Shown here piece by piece: positions 27,852 to 39,325 of a stretch of DNA of 64,000 bases. Under the pieces are notes generated by a model, which was not told where the DNA came from, did no database searches, and saw nothing but the letters and a program-made list of their open reading frames with translations. Every line of letters starts with the position of its first letter. The stretch's first letter is position 1. Source of the stretch: Entoloma clypeatum (taxonomy: Eukaryota > Basidiomycota > Agaricomycetes > Agaricales > Entolomataceae); NCBI GenBank assembly GCA_963565915.1, contig OY751493.1, positions 3,472,001 to 3,536,000 on the forward strand, written 5' to 3'. The translations under genes were made by a program, and so were the position numbers.

Positions 27852-29608
27852 TTATCTACCAGGGGTTGGGGGTGTCCGCGGTTCTGCGTTTGGAAGTCTC
27901 CATTGGGGATGAGATAATTCGTCAGGACGGTGTTCCTCTGTTGTCGGCGGAGGATCGGCAGCTGGTTCGGGGCCAGGTGCAATTGAATATATTTCCAAAT
28001 CATATAGCTCTGGAAGGGGAGGGGCGGACGCCGTGATCTCGAGATCATCAAGGGGTGGACAGCTGGGTTGTTGCTCAAACGGCGGAGCCGATGTCCCAAT
28101 GTCGGACTCCATCATGATATCCTCTAATGAATATCGATAAGCATAATATGATGCTGGCGATTTGCCTTTGAATGGAGGTGGAGGGAAGACCGGCGTAGAG
28201 GAAAGTGCGGAGCAATTCAACGCTCGAAGATTATCCGAGTTGTACAGCTGCTCTCTGTACTCCTCCAAATCATCATCATCATCCCAGACCGGAGCAGAAA
28301 CTTCAAGACTTGTTGAAGCCATCTGCGAAGGGTCTGAAACTTCTGCAGGAGGAGAGCTGGCCAGATCGGCCAGACGGGCAAGCAACGTTTTGTCATCAGT
28401 TGCAACGTGCACTGAATTGGGAATGTCGGAAAATGGGTTTCCGGGAAGACTGACGGAGGAGTGTGAAAAAAGCGACGATAGCTGGTTATCATCACCTTCA
28501 TCTTCTTTCCGTATTCGGGAAAGAGAGGTATGTCGGTCATAGGCGGGTGGGGAAACAGGGGAAACAGATTGGCTAGAGAAAGAGGAAGTACGAGAAAGAG
28601 CATTTGTGTTTGGAACACTCTGTGTAGGGATGGTAGGATCTGGAGGTACCGGTGGGGGACGGTCGGCATAGAGAGACTCGATAGTCGAGTGCTGAGATAT
28701 GACTGGGGATGGTGGAACTGTCCGGAGGTTCTGCTGCTCGTCATGTTGCAGCTGTTGGTCCAATGACACGGAAGACGTTTGTATGGCGACGTTATAGATC
28801 AAGGGAGAACGCCTTCCCCTGCGTTGACGTGCCGAATAACGGATGTTGTCCTTCCAACGGGCAGTCGCTCTGGCCCACAGCCTCTGCTTCATTTTGAGTT
28901 CCTTCTGAATAATGAGATCCCTGTTTGTGCTATCGTCGGACGAGAGCTCAGTTCTGGGACGTTTTTGGCCCCGTTTCTCGACATCGCGGAGACGTTTATG
29001 GCGTTTCGACTTTCGCCGGTGAACGCAAGCAATGATGAGGATACAGATGACGACGGAAAGGGCCAGCGACAATCCTAGGATGATTGTGATGCGTGTGGCA
29101 CCCGGAGGGTTTGTCGGCTTCCAGCCTGGCGGTAGGGTATCGCGAATATCGTAGGTGGGGGTGTTGGTGGGGAGGACAGACTTCGTCTGGTTGCTCTCGA
29201 ACGCAGTCGTTTCATCCTGGTGACTGTCACCACAGTTCTGGGAAAATAAAACGTTGAGTTGTCACTCGGTAATAAGATTATGATTGGACATACCACACAC
29301 ACGGTCGAACCATAGAGGGTCCAGACATCGACTCGTCGCCAGACACCATTCTGGGACTCGTACTTGTCGGGGAGATGACGTTGTTTGGGACGATGGTGAG
29401 TGGCAGATCGAGATGCCAACCGGGTCGGTATGGGAGGTGGTGTTGGTGCAGCATGCAGGGAGGGGCATAGGAAGGCTGGGGGGGCCGGGTTTGCGTTGGC
29501 AGGGATTGCCGCGGCTGCGATGGCAGCAAGAGCGGCGAGGATGGCAGATGACGGCGGTTTTAATAGTGGTTTGGGATATGGAGAATGGCCAATAGAGCCA
29601 GGAGACAT
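27852..29608 (-). CDS. Single-pass membrane protein with long disordered cytoplasmic tail
   Basis: Function not recognised. The start chosen (29608, MSPGSIGHSPYPKPLL) precedes a hydrophobic AILAALAAIAAAAIPANA stretch that looks like a signal peptide. Then comes a short lumenal part with Cys and Trp residues (NGVWRRVDVWTLYGSTVCV), a GT-AG intron (about 29238-29294), NCGDSHQDETTAFESN, and DTLPPGWKPTNPPGATRI leading into the membrane helix IILGLSLALSVVICILII. It is followed by a basic stop-transfer run (HRRKSKRHKRLRDVEKRG) and about 370 residues rich in Pro, Ser, Asp and Glu ending RTPPTPGR. The layout (signal, small extracellular part, one helix, long tail) is common in agaricomycete surface proteins. 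In-frame upstream Mets at 29638 and 29704 are alternatives. Confidence 0.7.
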
Positions 29609-29749
29609 TTGTCTTGGCTGTGGACAAAGGCTAAGCATGCCAAGAAAGGCGTGTAACTGATTTCCTGATTTGAATCCAGTCATACCACTTGATGCGCGTC
29701 CCAACCTGGACGAGGTCGGAGATGCGCTCTGCGATGTCTGTTACGGCGA

Positions 29750-29759
29750 GGGGGGGGGG
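29750..29759. repeat. Ten-G homopolymer
   Basis: Run of G between the SIN3 stop and the membrane-protein start; a likely site of sequencing or replication slippage. Confidence 0.7.
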
Positions 29760-29862
29760 AGGGGTATGATGGGTAGCTCGAGAGGGGACGACAGATATGA
29801 AGATGATTTGAATGGCTGGCAAGCTCCGACAAACCAACTAAACATAGTAGCAGACCAAAATA

Positions 29863-32800
29863 TCACACTAAATACACGCTCTTGCGCCGCTCCTCTCCTC
29901 GAGCCTGCGCTCGCATCCTCAGCACCTCCAATTCTTTTTTTCCCCGCCGCCGCCATATCATGTCTTCGCTCCGGTGCTCGTACACCAGCTTGTACGACGG
30001 AACGCTCACCCGAATTCTCATTTGTCCATATTCCTCGCAGGGGGCTGTGCCAGCAGCGCCCTGGACACACCTAAAGATAGCACAGTAACGCTCCCGTGAC
30101 CAGTCAAGTCACAACACCAAACATAGCTTACCTCCGCAGGAACACTGGCGCTCTCCGCACTCCATCCTTCCGTGGCACCCATTCACTCGGAGAACTCAGA
30201 ACATAGCCGGACATATATCCCCGCCATCGTTTCAATGCTGTCCCGTCTGTATTCATGCTCGCATCGGCACTCCCAACGAGATATACGCGAATCGATTTCA
30301 ACTCCCGACACTAAGAATTGCATGATCAAATCAAGGGTCGACCCTCATTTTATTTATAGGACTTACCCACTGCAATCGATAAAGGTGGTCATCCTGCCCC
30401 ACATGACGCTCAGCCTCTCGTCGATACCGCACTATGTCATGGTTTGTTATGACATCGGAATTCTGCGCGCTCCGCAAAAGCTTCCACAATTCCTGGCAGC
30501 GATTGTCGGAGAGGATCGTCTGCACCTGTCACCATGTGGCAGGATTTGTCAGTTTCCATGATGGGGGTATAACCCCACCCGAGAACCCCTTCTTGCAGAC
30601 TGACAACAAACACACCTGTTTGACAAGTGCGGTGATAAGCTTGTCCAACGTAAACAGGTGATACGCCTGTGATCAGAAACTAGTTAGTAGTTCAAACATC
30701 CCTCACCCCTTCGCACCTTGTTGCCAAAAAACCACCGCATGTGCTCTTCAAATGTTGCCTGGTCCATCTCGCTGTCAAACAGCTTTTCACAGGCATTCAA
30801 CAGATACATATAGACCACGTTCGCATTTTCGCCTGCGCCACGATCACCGAGGGCCTCGATGGTCTGTTCGAGGACCGCTGATGGCCCATTTGGTTCGTCC
30901 AATCCGAGTTCTGTCGCAACCCGGTTAGCAAGAAGTGTGACATGCTTTTCTGCCGCATGATGCGCGCCGACTTCCTTGCACATCAGAAGACGGGAATAGA
31001 GAAGCTGCGATGGCGTTTGATAAGCTGATCATGAGAGACGAGGATATGTACCTGAAGCAAACGTAGCAAAGTATAAAATGTGGTATTGGCGAAGAAGGGT
31101 CGCTCCGACACTATGTCAGACAGGTCCTGCCCAAGAGCGTCAGCTCCTGCCTCTGTGATCCAAATATCGTGAGGGGCGTCCGAAAGTTCCTCGATCCTTG
31201 TTTTCGGAGATGAATGTTCTGGAGAGGGAGAAGCATCACGCGACACAACCGGTGTCGACTTGCTTGCAGCTTTCTCCTGAGCTGTTCGTAGCAGTTTTCT
31301 TCTTAGATCATTAGCGATAACGCCGGTAGATTGAACAGAATGAGTGCTTCCAGCGGACCGTCGTCCGCTCCTGTGCCCATCTGCATATCCATTGAGCTCG
31401 AGAGGATCATCGTCATGCGTCCCTTCCAGCGGACCACACGCCGCATTGAACTCAGCCACAGGGTACATGCACAGGAGCGGAATAAATACGCGGAGAAATT
31501 TCTCAACGCTCCGACGTTCTTGAGAGCTGTACTGGGCCTGTGATCGGTCGAGGAAGGAATAGATCATCTTTAACGAATCCAAAAGGGTTGATGTATCATG
31601 GAATGTGTATTCCAATTGGTGATCAACCCAGCCGCGAACGAACGATGGCGTTTCTTCCTGCTCCAACGCTTCAAGTTGCCTGGCTTTGATAGATTCGATA
31701 TCTGTGACGAAATATTTCGCAGTGATGTTCTTCTTGTCGTTTGATTTGAAAACAATTCCTTGGTGGTCCAAAGATTTGTAAAAGTTTTTCGAGTCAACCT
31801 CTCTCCAAGTGCGGCTCCATTCTCTTTGTGCCTGTCTCCACTCTTGATCTTTTTGTTTGAGCCGCGCAAGAACCACTGGGACAGCTACGCTTGGGCAGTC
31901 CTGCAGAGCCTGAATGACCTCGAGGCCACTGTCACGTCCATATATTTTTTTGACGATCCGGTGGTATATTGCTTTACTAGGACCCCCAAAGTTAGGTTTC
32001 AATTTGAATAGCGTCCGTTCTTCGGTGGTCATTTCCTCGATACGGGTATTCAGGGGTTCCAAGACGGTGATTGTCCGAGCCAAAGCTTCGAGCTGAACTT
32101 GGTACTCAAAACGCTCTTCTTCACTTTTGTGCAGAGCATCCTCAAAGGAGTTCTTTTTGTGAGGGATGAATCCTGCTTCTTCAGATGCCCACGTAGGATG
32201 AGAAACCCATTCGTCATTGAGCACCGACCGACAAAGTTCGTCCCGGCCCGAGCAGGCTAATCGTACCTCCTGTCAGTGTAGAAAGTGAGGAGATAGAACC
32301 TCCCGGACTGGTGATGCTGGATTCATGACTCACGCTCTCAGGCAATCTCCGATAACTGGGACCCTCTCCATCATCCGCAGGTAAAGCAGACAACGCTTCA
32401 GGAGGGCCCGTCCGGATGCTGCCAGGAGGACCTTTCTCGGGATTGTCTTGGCTTTCATCCCAACCTATCAGGTCCTTGAATTCTGCCAACAGATCACCAT
32501 CACCTAAGAATACGTTGGTTTGTTCGACGAGAGTTTTCGCGTCAATAATATCTTTTGAGAACATATCGAGGAGCTTCAAGAATTCTTCATACATGTCGCG
32601 GCTCCCTAGAGATTTTTTTGCCCGCTCAAAAAAGAGTAGCTTGTCGACTGACGTATTTCCTGAAGAACCGGGAGTATGAAATAAGCCGTGAGGTTGTGGC
32701 ATTTGTGGTAGCTTGTGTGGAGGGGAAGGCTCAGGTGACTCTGGCTGTACGAGAGGGGAGAATGGTGCAGGCGCGGAATCGGGATTATGGTTATGCTTGA

Positions 32801-33992
32801 CCTTCTTCACACGACTCGGCGCAACCCTTGCGGGGGGAACAGGAGTGACTTCCTTTTCCAAGACGCGTTTTTTGCGCTTTAATGTGGCGGCGGCCCTCTT
32901 GGAGCCCTTGTCTGCTGAAATAGTAGCCTCTATTTGGTTCCAGGATGCATTTTGGGTGGAAGTAGATATGGGCTGAGGATGCATCACGCCCGCAGACTGG
33001 CCCGACACAGCATCAGGCAGGAAATCCTTGAATTCGGCCAACAAATCGGGGGCATCCTTGAAGAGGATCTGGACTTGAGCGTAAACTTGAGACTAGTCCG
33101 ATGAGTACAACGCGCGGGAGGAGATATGTGGGACACTGACATCCTGAAGGTGTTTTTGCTCCTTCTGATAAGTTTGCAGGATGTCGAGGAACTGTTTATA
33201 GGTGTTGGGGTCGTCGGCATATCTTGCCTTGATCCTGTTCAGGTAATGGATGGCATGGTTGAATTCTCCGGCGGGTTGTACCTCAACGGGACTCTTGTTA
33301 TTTCCGAGGTTACCCAAAACGGATGCAGCCGCGGTCGTCTGCGGATTCTGGAAGCCCGGGGAGAATGGTGAATCATACGGGGGCTGTTGGCCATGGAGAT
33401 AGAGCGCGTGGGGAGTATTGGCGCGGGAACTAGACACCTGAGGGTGGTTAGGAGGGTGGGGGGTGGCAGAGGGAAAAGTGGGGGTGTTTGCATGGGAGCG
33501 GGGGACTTCGAGGAGGGTGTTGGAGTGTTGTGTTGTTGTGCCGGAGGGTGTGGTGACTGTAATCGAGTTTGGGTCGGCGGGGTCGGCGGAAATGTCAATG
33601 CGGTATCCCATAGGTAGAAAAGTGTTGAAGCCCTGGATGAGATCGGGATTTCCGTGAAACAAGTGGGAGACGCGTTCGATGACGCCAGGAGTGTCGATGC
33701 TGATTGGGTGCACGAAATGAGAGGGAATCTAGTAAGACGGAGGACGATTGGCTCACACTTGGCTCTTAAAATCCTTCATGATGTCGAGGAAACGGTTGTA
33801 GACCTCGGGCTTTTCTGAAAACTGAACCTTGACGGCATCGAGATAGCTGAGGGCATCGGTGACATTGAGGGGGCGAGCAGACTCCGGAGGGGTATCTGTT
33901 GGATGTGGGGTGGACGGCTTGGATTTCATGGCAGCGCTGTCCGTAGGGTCTGGCGGTGGCGGGGAAGGCTGTGGCGACGCGGCATGATCCAT
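29863..33992 (-). CDS. SIN3: Paired amphipathic helix transcriptional corepressor SIN3
   Basis: Scaffold of the Rpd3/HDAC histone deacetylase complexes. The start at 33992 ([16 protein letters not shown]) leads to PAH1 ([20 protein letters not shown], then [20 protein letters not shown]), PAH2 ([20 protein letters not shown], then [13 protein letters not shown]) and PAH3 ([20 protein letters not shown], then [11 protein letters not shown]). The histone-deacetylase interaction domain follows with [29 protein letters not shown] and [20 protein letters not shown], then [20 protein letters not shown], and the C-terminal region with FYTLLRLLQ and [20 protein letters not shown]. The last intron (near 30072-30130) joins FLRR to [10 protein letters not shown] and the gene ends RRKSVYLV at 29863. 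Roughly 1,200 residues, normal for fungal SIN3. Divergent from PalI, 200 bp apart. Confidence 0.95.
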
Positions 33993-34192
33993 TGCGACTG
34001 AGGGACGACCGTGACTTACTTATCTTATCTGACGATGACAATAAGTTCTTACTTATTGCATCGCCCACGGCCAGCGTTGTCAGAGACACTGGACAGCCAT
34101 GTGGCTGCGCAACACAAATTGATATTATAACTGGGTGGTGTTGCCAAATATTACTACCCTCCTGCGATTTTCAAGTTTCAACATCCCACACC

Positions 34193-35943
34193 ATGGGCAT
34201 CATCCGCCCTGCTACGCCAGGCTTCCTCGTCACCCTCGCGGCCACTGTTCTGCTCGCGGTCGTCTCGTTCTGCGTGCCCTACTTCAAATCCGTTTATTTC
34301 CTAAGGGCGAACATATCGATTGGCGGCAGCAGGGGATCGATTACTTTTGGCACCCTAGGTTACTGCCTAGAGTTGGGCAACGCCGTCAGCTGCTCCAGTC
34401 CTTCCGTAGGATACGAGCTTGGTCAGATTTTTTTCATATCCCTCCCCCCCCCCCTTATTCAAATTTCTTCTCCAGATATCAATGGCTTGCTGGGAAACAA
34501 CCTTCCTATCCAAATACCGCGCGTCGTCGTCAAATGGCTCACGTATTGCCTCGTTCTTCACATCGTTGCCCTCGGCCTTGCCGCTGGCGCCACAGTCTTT
34601 GGCCTCCTAGCTCATGTTCGCGAAATGTCCATGACATGCTGTAGCACCTTTATCTCGGCCTTCGCCGCTTTCGTAGCCCTTCTCGCTTTCATCTTTGACA
34701 TCGCCATCTTCTTCGCCGCCAGGGCTCGTATAAATGCAGTGGGATCTGCCCACATAGGAAACGCAACGTGGTTGACTTTGGCCGCCTGGGTCCTCCTTTT
34801 CTTCAGCAGCTCCTTCTTCAGTCTGGGCAGATGCTGCATTGCCAAGCGCCCAAAAAACAATCGGCGAGATGACTCTCGCGTTCCAGATGGTGCAGAACAG
34901 CTCCGTCTCGACGCCGTCAAAGCCGAGGCCGACAGAAAGGCACGCCAGAACCAAATGGAAGGTGGCCTCCCTGCCTTCCCAGAGTACCAACCCCTCACAG
35001 GATATATCGACGGCGACAAAGTTTATGCCGAAAATCCATATAAAGATAACAACTCGACGTACACTAGGCAATCTAACATCAACGGCGGGCACTCTGGTGG
35101 CGGGTACGTACGCGCGCCGGCTGGGTCTCGCGCGATCGACGAGTATTACTCTCCCAGTCGAAATGACGCTCCAAACTCTCCTACGATACACCACGTGCAA
35201 GCAAGCAGCGTCTACTCTGACAGCAACTATCAGCAAAATGCAGCCAACACCGCGCCACACCCGCCGCAACGACAAGGTAGCGGCTATGCTCCCTCTCAAT
35301 ACACCTCATCTGTATACACCTCTCAAACGCAATCTACCTCTCCTCCTCCTCCTATCAACCCTTACCTCCCACCAATGCCTCAACAATACGGCCATGGTGC
35401 TGGTGGATCTTCATGTGAGTATAGCCTTTCTTCGAACTCATTTCATTGAAACCGACTCAAACCAACTTGACAGATGATACAGCAGCATTACATGGACAAC
35501 AACCAACGAACTACTCTAACTACGATCCTTATGACTATCAGCAGCGAACGTATAGCGCCGCCCCGACACAGAATGTCTCCTACAATCCCAACAACTATTA
35601 CGGGGCACCGCCAAGCTCCCAGGTGCAGCCAGCACCTGGCTCTCATGTATTACAATCCGTGCCTGAGCGTAATTACACTCTTGGCGGTGGAAGCTATGAT
35701 GATGGGGCGTACGGCGCCAGTTCCTCCCTTCCCTTACCCGGAGAAACCTCATATTATAACCAAACCGCACCTCAGCCCACGCCGATCAACACAAATACAG
35801 GCTACGTCACCCAGCCACAGCAGAGCCCCGTTAAAGGGCCCCGCGCACAAAACTCATTATCTGTGCGCAACGAGGACGCACCTCCGATTTATGACGCCGG
35901 TACATCTGGTGTGCAAGGTTCCTGGGGAAAGCCTTCACACTAG
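34193..35943 (+). CDS. pH-response regulator PalI/RIM9 (SUR7/PalI family)
   Basis: Plasma-membrane component of the ambient-pH sensing pathway that leads to PacC/Rim101 processing. The start MGIIRPATPGFLVTLAATVL at 34193 opens the first of four membrane helices; an extracellular loop has GTLGYCLELGNAVSCSSPSV, the SUR7/PalI W/GYC-type Cys pair. Helices 2-4 are near KWLTYCLVLHIVALGLAAGA, STFISAFAAFVALLAFIFDI and TWLTLAAWVLLFFSSSFFSL. A long cytoplasmic tail rich in Tyr, Asn, Gln, Pro and Ser follows, ending WGKPSH at 35943. An in-frame intron (34422-34475) contains an 11-C run; another intron lies near 35414-35473. PalI proteins typically have this four-helix plus disordered-tail layout. Confidence 0.88.
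34444..34454 (+). repeat. Eleven-C homopolymer inside a PalI intron
   Basis: C run within the 54-nt intron 34422-34475, between donor and acceptor; likely length-variable but non-coding. Confidence 0.7.
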
Positions 35944-36188
35944 GATACTAAATCGGTTCATATTTATCTCGTTTCTTTTTTATTGCGTCATGGACATTGG
36001 TTTGGACAACGTTGATCGCTCAAACGATTTCATTGTTGTTGTCATCCCAGAGATACTTATTGTACATAGTCAACTATTCACAAGCAAGATATGAGAAGAT
36101 ACCCTTCGCAGTTAGTTGTACACTGGCAATCTACACTTATCTCCAAAAATCAGACTTGCCACCTGCATTGAGACAAAATCGCGGTATT

Positions 36189-37965
36189 TCATAACTCGTC
36201 CTTGAGTGATATCGGTGGTCGGGACACAGTTATTCCTTGTGTATCCGCGAGAAATAGAGACAAGAGATCGTGAACGAGATCCGCTGCCACCGTTCCCGTA
36301 ATTTCCGCTAGATGAATCGAACATTGAGCGTTTCGATTCGCATAGTGAGTAATCTCAGGTTCACCATTGTCCTCAACGATATCAGCACCCCTGAATGACC
36401 ATGCATTCTTTAGTGACGCTAGGAACAGGTTATCAGGATTGGATGCGACGAACACGAAATTCAAGCCAGCGAGTCCCCGGATGACGCGCTTGAGTTCTCT
36501 GGTCGTCCATCCCCCAGGTTCAGGTGTCCCAGCTGTAAAATGCAGGGGTCAAGTGATGTGCCAACATGCAAGGGATCGCGTACTGCCTGGTGCAAGCCCT
36601 GGATCTAGAAGAAGGTGAGTCAGTCCGTGGTAGAGGACCATTTAAACTTGGGGACCTATGACATCAATGTCCAGGCTGGACGAATCGATCTTTATTACTT
36701 ATATGACCCGTCGTAGTATCAGAAAATACTTGCCTGACGTAAACGGGTGTCTGTCCGACACGCTCCCTGATGCGGCGGACAACCTCGGGAACTCCAAGAT
36801 CATCAATGTCGTCGGCGGTTATCAACTCAAATCCAACTCGTTGGTCGTTTTCCAAATCCGAGAGATCCTGGTGAATGATGAACGGGATGAGGACTAAGCA
36901 CAGAGGAACATGTTGTTGTCAAAGAATGGCACCCTTACCAAAAGTTTGCAGCGGATTCCTGCGTGAATGCTCTGATTCGAGACAAGGCCTTCTTCTTGGG
37001 CAAGGTAGAAAAATGTTCCATGTGTTAAACGAGATTGTTCCGTCGTCTGGCCCGCATAGCGCCCCGACGGCGGTCGTGTGTCTTTGAAGAAACGATGAGC
37101 AAGGTCGCTCCCGAATAGGCGAAGAAAACATAAAAGATGCGCATCGAAGTGGATAACCGAGATGGGACTGTATATGTGGTGTAATGACCGAAGAATTGGC
37201 AAGACCTGGATGGCATGCGGAACTGTTCAAGCGAGATCATGTCATCTGTGGGAAGTGCGCACGATTGTGGTCTCCTCCAAGACTATTAATACACATTAGT
37301 AACCAAAAACAAAATGTCATGTATACGGGGACAATCGACCTTATTATCTGTGGGTGTCTCTAGCCGATGCTCTCATCACAGCTGTCCGTTTTGAGTTCTT
37401 GGCCTGCACGGGTCTGTCAAGTAGAGTAGAGTACGCCACTTCTATTTGGTCGACAGCAAGTGCATTGTCAAAAGGACTGACTGGAACCTGGAGAGACAAA
37501 GATTCCATTTTTTCCGTACAAAGTTACGATAGACATAGACAACTCACGTCTCCGCAGTCCAAGATCTTGGCTCCTTGATCATAAGGACTGAAGCCCCAGG
37601 AGATGGTATAACCTGCCGTTTTGGACTGTCGCCGACTTCCAGAACGAATAGCGTATGGTCCAAAGCGTGTCCTTGAACCCTACGATGAGCTCCGATTCCT
37701 AACTCCTCGAATGACGCGAACTGACCCAGGTCTGTATGTTACGGAGGTGTCAAAGGGGATCCCAAGTATTGCGATGTCAAAATCAGCTTCTTCCTCCAAG
37801 CACAAGGCATATATATGGAAGATGTGAGAAACTGAGAGGGCCAGAAAACGGTAGGTCGGCCTGTAGCCCGTATTTTTCTCGCCAGGCAGACTCTTTCCTT
37901 CGGACGAAAGTACCCAGTGCGAACGGAGTGATCACCGCGGTCGCGATGGCGAGACCGAGTTTCAT
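36189..37965 (-). pseudogene. Agmatinase/arginase-family (ureohydrolase) locus, probably decayed
   Basis: Similar end to end to fungal secreted agmatinase-like ureohydrolases, binuclear Mn enzymes that release urea from agmatine. Recognisable parts in order: signal peptide MKLGLAIATAVITPFALG, ADLPFSGPLSFSHLPY, FDIAILGIPFDTSVTYRPG, RFGPYAIRSGSRRQSKTAGY, SWGFSPYDQGAKILDCGD, LGGDH, VLPILRSLHHIYSPISVIHF with DAH, [42 protein letters not shown], GLNFV and AEITGTVAADLVHDLLSLF. Breaks: a TA-repeat shifts frame after HLPY (near 37810); a TAA ends the exon just before LGGDH (near 37350); the conserved GGDHT reads GGDHN with a further frame problem; the DAHxD motif lacks its last Mn ligand unless 51 in-frame bases are removed without a usable donor; five residues around the usual VEVxPxYD site are missing. 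Any one could be odd splicing; together they point to a pseudogene. No repaired sequence is offered. Confidence 0.7.
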
Positions 37966-38114
37966 TGTGGCAGGTTGAGTGAGCTTGCATTGAACTTTGC
38001 GGACACTGCATCAAAATCAAACCGGTTAAACCCATAATATACAACACTGGGGAACCCAAGAGAAGAGCCGTAATTTACAGTTGGAAGCACTGCCTGAATT
38101 TGTCACTACCATCG

Positions 38115-39077
38115 TCATTTGCCTGTCCTAGCATCGACCCGGCGAAGAGACAGGACCTGCCAGCGACGCCGGTTCAAAGCTGTCGCACTCAGGTGCTTCT
38201 CGCTCTGGCGTCGTTCAGCAAGTGCAATCATCCGCACCTTTCTCCCAAGTTCGGGTGAGTCGTCGACCTCCGCCTCCTCTCCACGTTCCTCCTCAATCAC
38301 CTCATGTTCACCCAAATCGATTACACCATCGAAAACCTCATCAGGGCTGGCCTGAGGCGCGGCGCGTCGTCCAGAGAAGAAGGACTCTGTTGTAGACAGG
38401 GCAGACGAAAAAAAGGCAGTTGCCTCATCGATGACCGTTTTCGGTTTGCGCATCGGAAGCGAGGTCAGGATGTACGATTTGTTCTTCCATGCATCCGAAT
38501 TCTTATCGGGGGGCGGGTATGTTGGGTCGCATGTGAATCTGATGGATATTTCGCCAGTCTCGGATGTGTATGAGAACGTTGGAAGCGGATGAGCATATGC
38601 GTTTGGGAATGGATTTGACACTGGGCGTCTATGGCGAAGCACGAGTTTACCCTCTGACGGCGAAATGTGATCAGAAACATCGCTAGAATCGGGGGGTTAT
38701 CTAGTATCTACCTTCGATATCTACTGCATGTCCAGAAGATCTAGAACACAAAGATCCCGAGGAGTCGACAAAGAACACCTTCAAGACCACAAAGTCAGGT
38801 GGGGTGAGGTGTCGACACTAATACGGAGTACAGACTTGGTTGTTGGCTTCTGGATCTCTACGACCTATAGCAAGAAAACATGAGCTAGAGCCCGAGACAT
38901 CGTGGGGGTGAATGAACACGCACTTTCGACAAGCGATGTCTCTTTCTCTGGCCATAGAATGATCTCGGTCCCATCTTCAATACCATCTTCAGACACATCA
39001 AATACACGATGGCTGGCGACGGAGCGCACGACGAAATATCCTGGAGGGAAGCCGTATGTCTGTATGTTATCCGCCAT
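38115..39077 (-). CDS. Beta-trefoil (ricin-B-like lectin) domain protein with acidic tail
   Basis: Function unknown. From the Met at 39077 (MADNIQTYGFPPGYFVVRSV), splicing yields a beta-trefoil-like pattern: SHRVFDVSEDGIEDGTEIIL, WPEKETSLVESR, NNQVFFVDSSGSLCSRSSGH, AVDIE and KLVLRHRRPVS. This resembles the carbohydrate-binding QxW-type fold, although the NNQVFF repeat is only partly conserved. After about residue 150 the protein becomes polar: KNKSYILTSLPMRKPKTVID, then an acidic run (DLGEHEVIEEERGEEAEVDD) and a basic end (LNRRRWQVLSLRRVDARTGK). No signal peptide, so a cytosolic or nuclear place is likely. At least three introns. It is not a ricin-like toxin: no enzymatic chain is present. 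Sugar binding is not established. Confidence 0.7.
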
Positions 39078-39325
39078 TCCAACTGGGGGCGTCTGATTGT
39101 GTAAATGCTGAAAGAGTCGTAGATCGACGCTTGCTCATCAGGAGTGGTCACGAGCTACAGTATCTTCCAAAGTCCCTTGTGTAATGGTGAGTGGTGACGA
39201 TCTGTTGCACAGCGAGGTATTGAACGCTTACTTGATTATAACCACTAGGAGATTTTTGAAAATACATACATTTGTAAAATACAAGTACCTACATGTCTGC
39301 TACAATGTTCCCCAAACACAGGCTG
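39078..39325. other. Spacer between two minus-strand genes
   Basis: 248 bp holding the upstream region of the beta-trefoil gene and the 3' UTR of the DCAF11-like gene; no further feature seen. Confidence 0.35.

Noticed and set aside
31303..31543. Short open frames inside the SIN3 coding region
   Set aside because: Shadow frames of a clearly conserved gene.
34607..35299. 230-codon minus-strand open frame
   Set aside because: Antisense to PalI coding sequence; no known motif.
38115..39077. Ricin-type toxin
   Set aside because: Only a beta-trefoil-like carbohydrate-binding fold is present, with no enzymatic chain or signal peptide.
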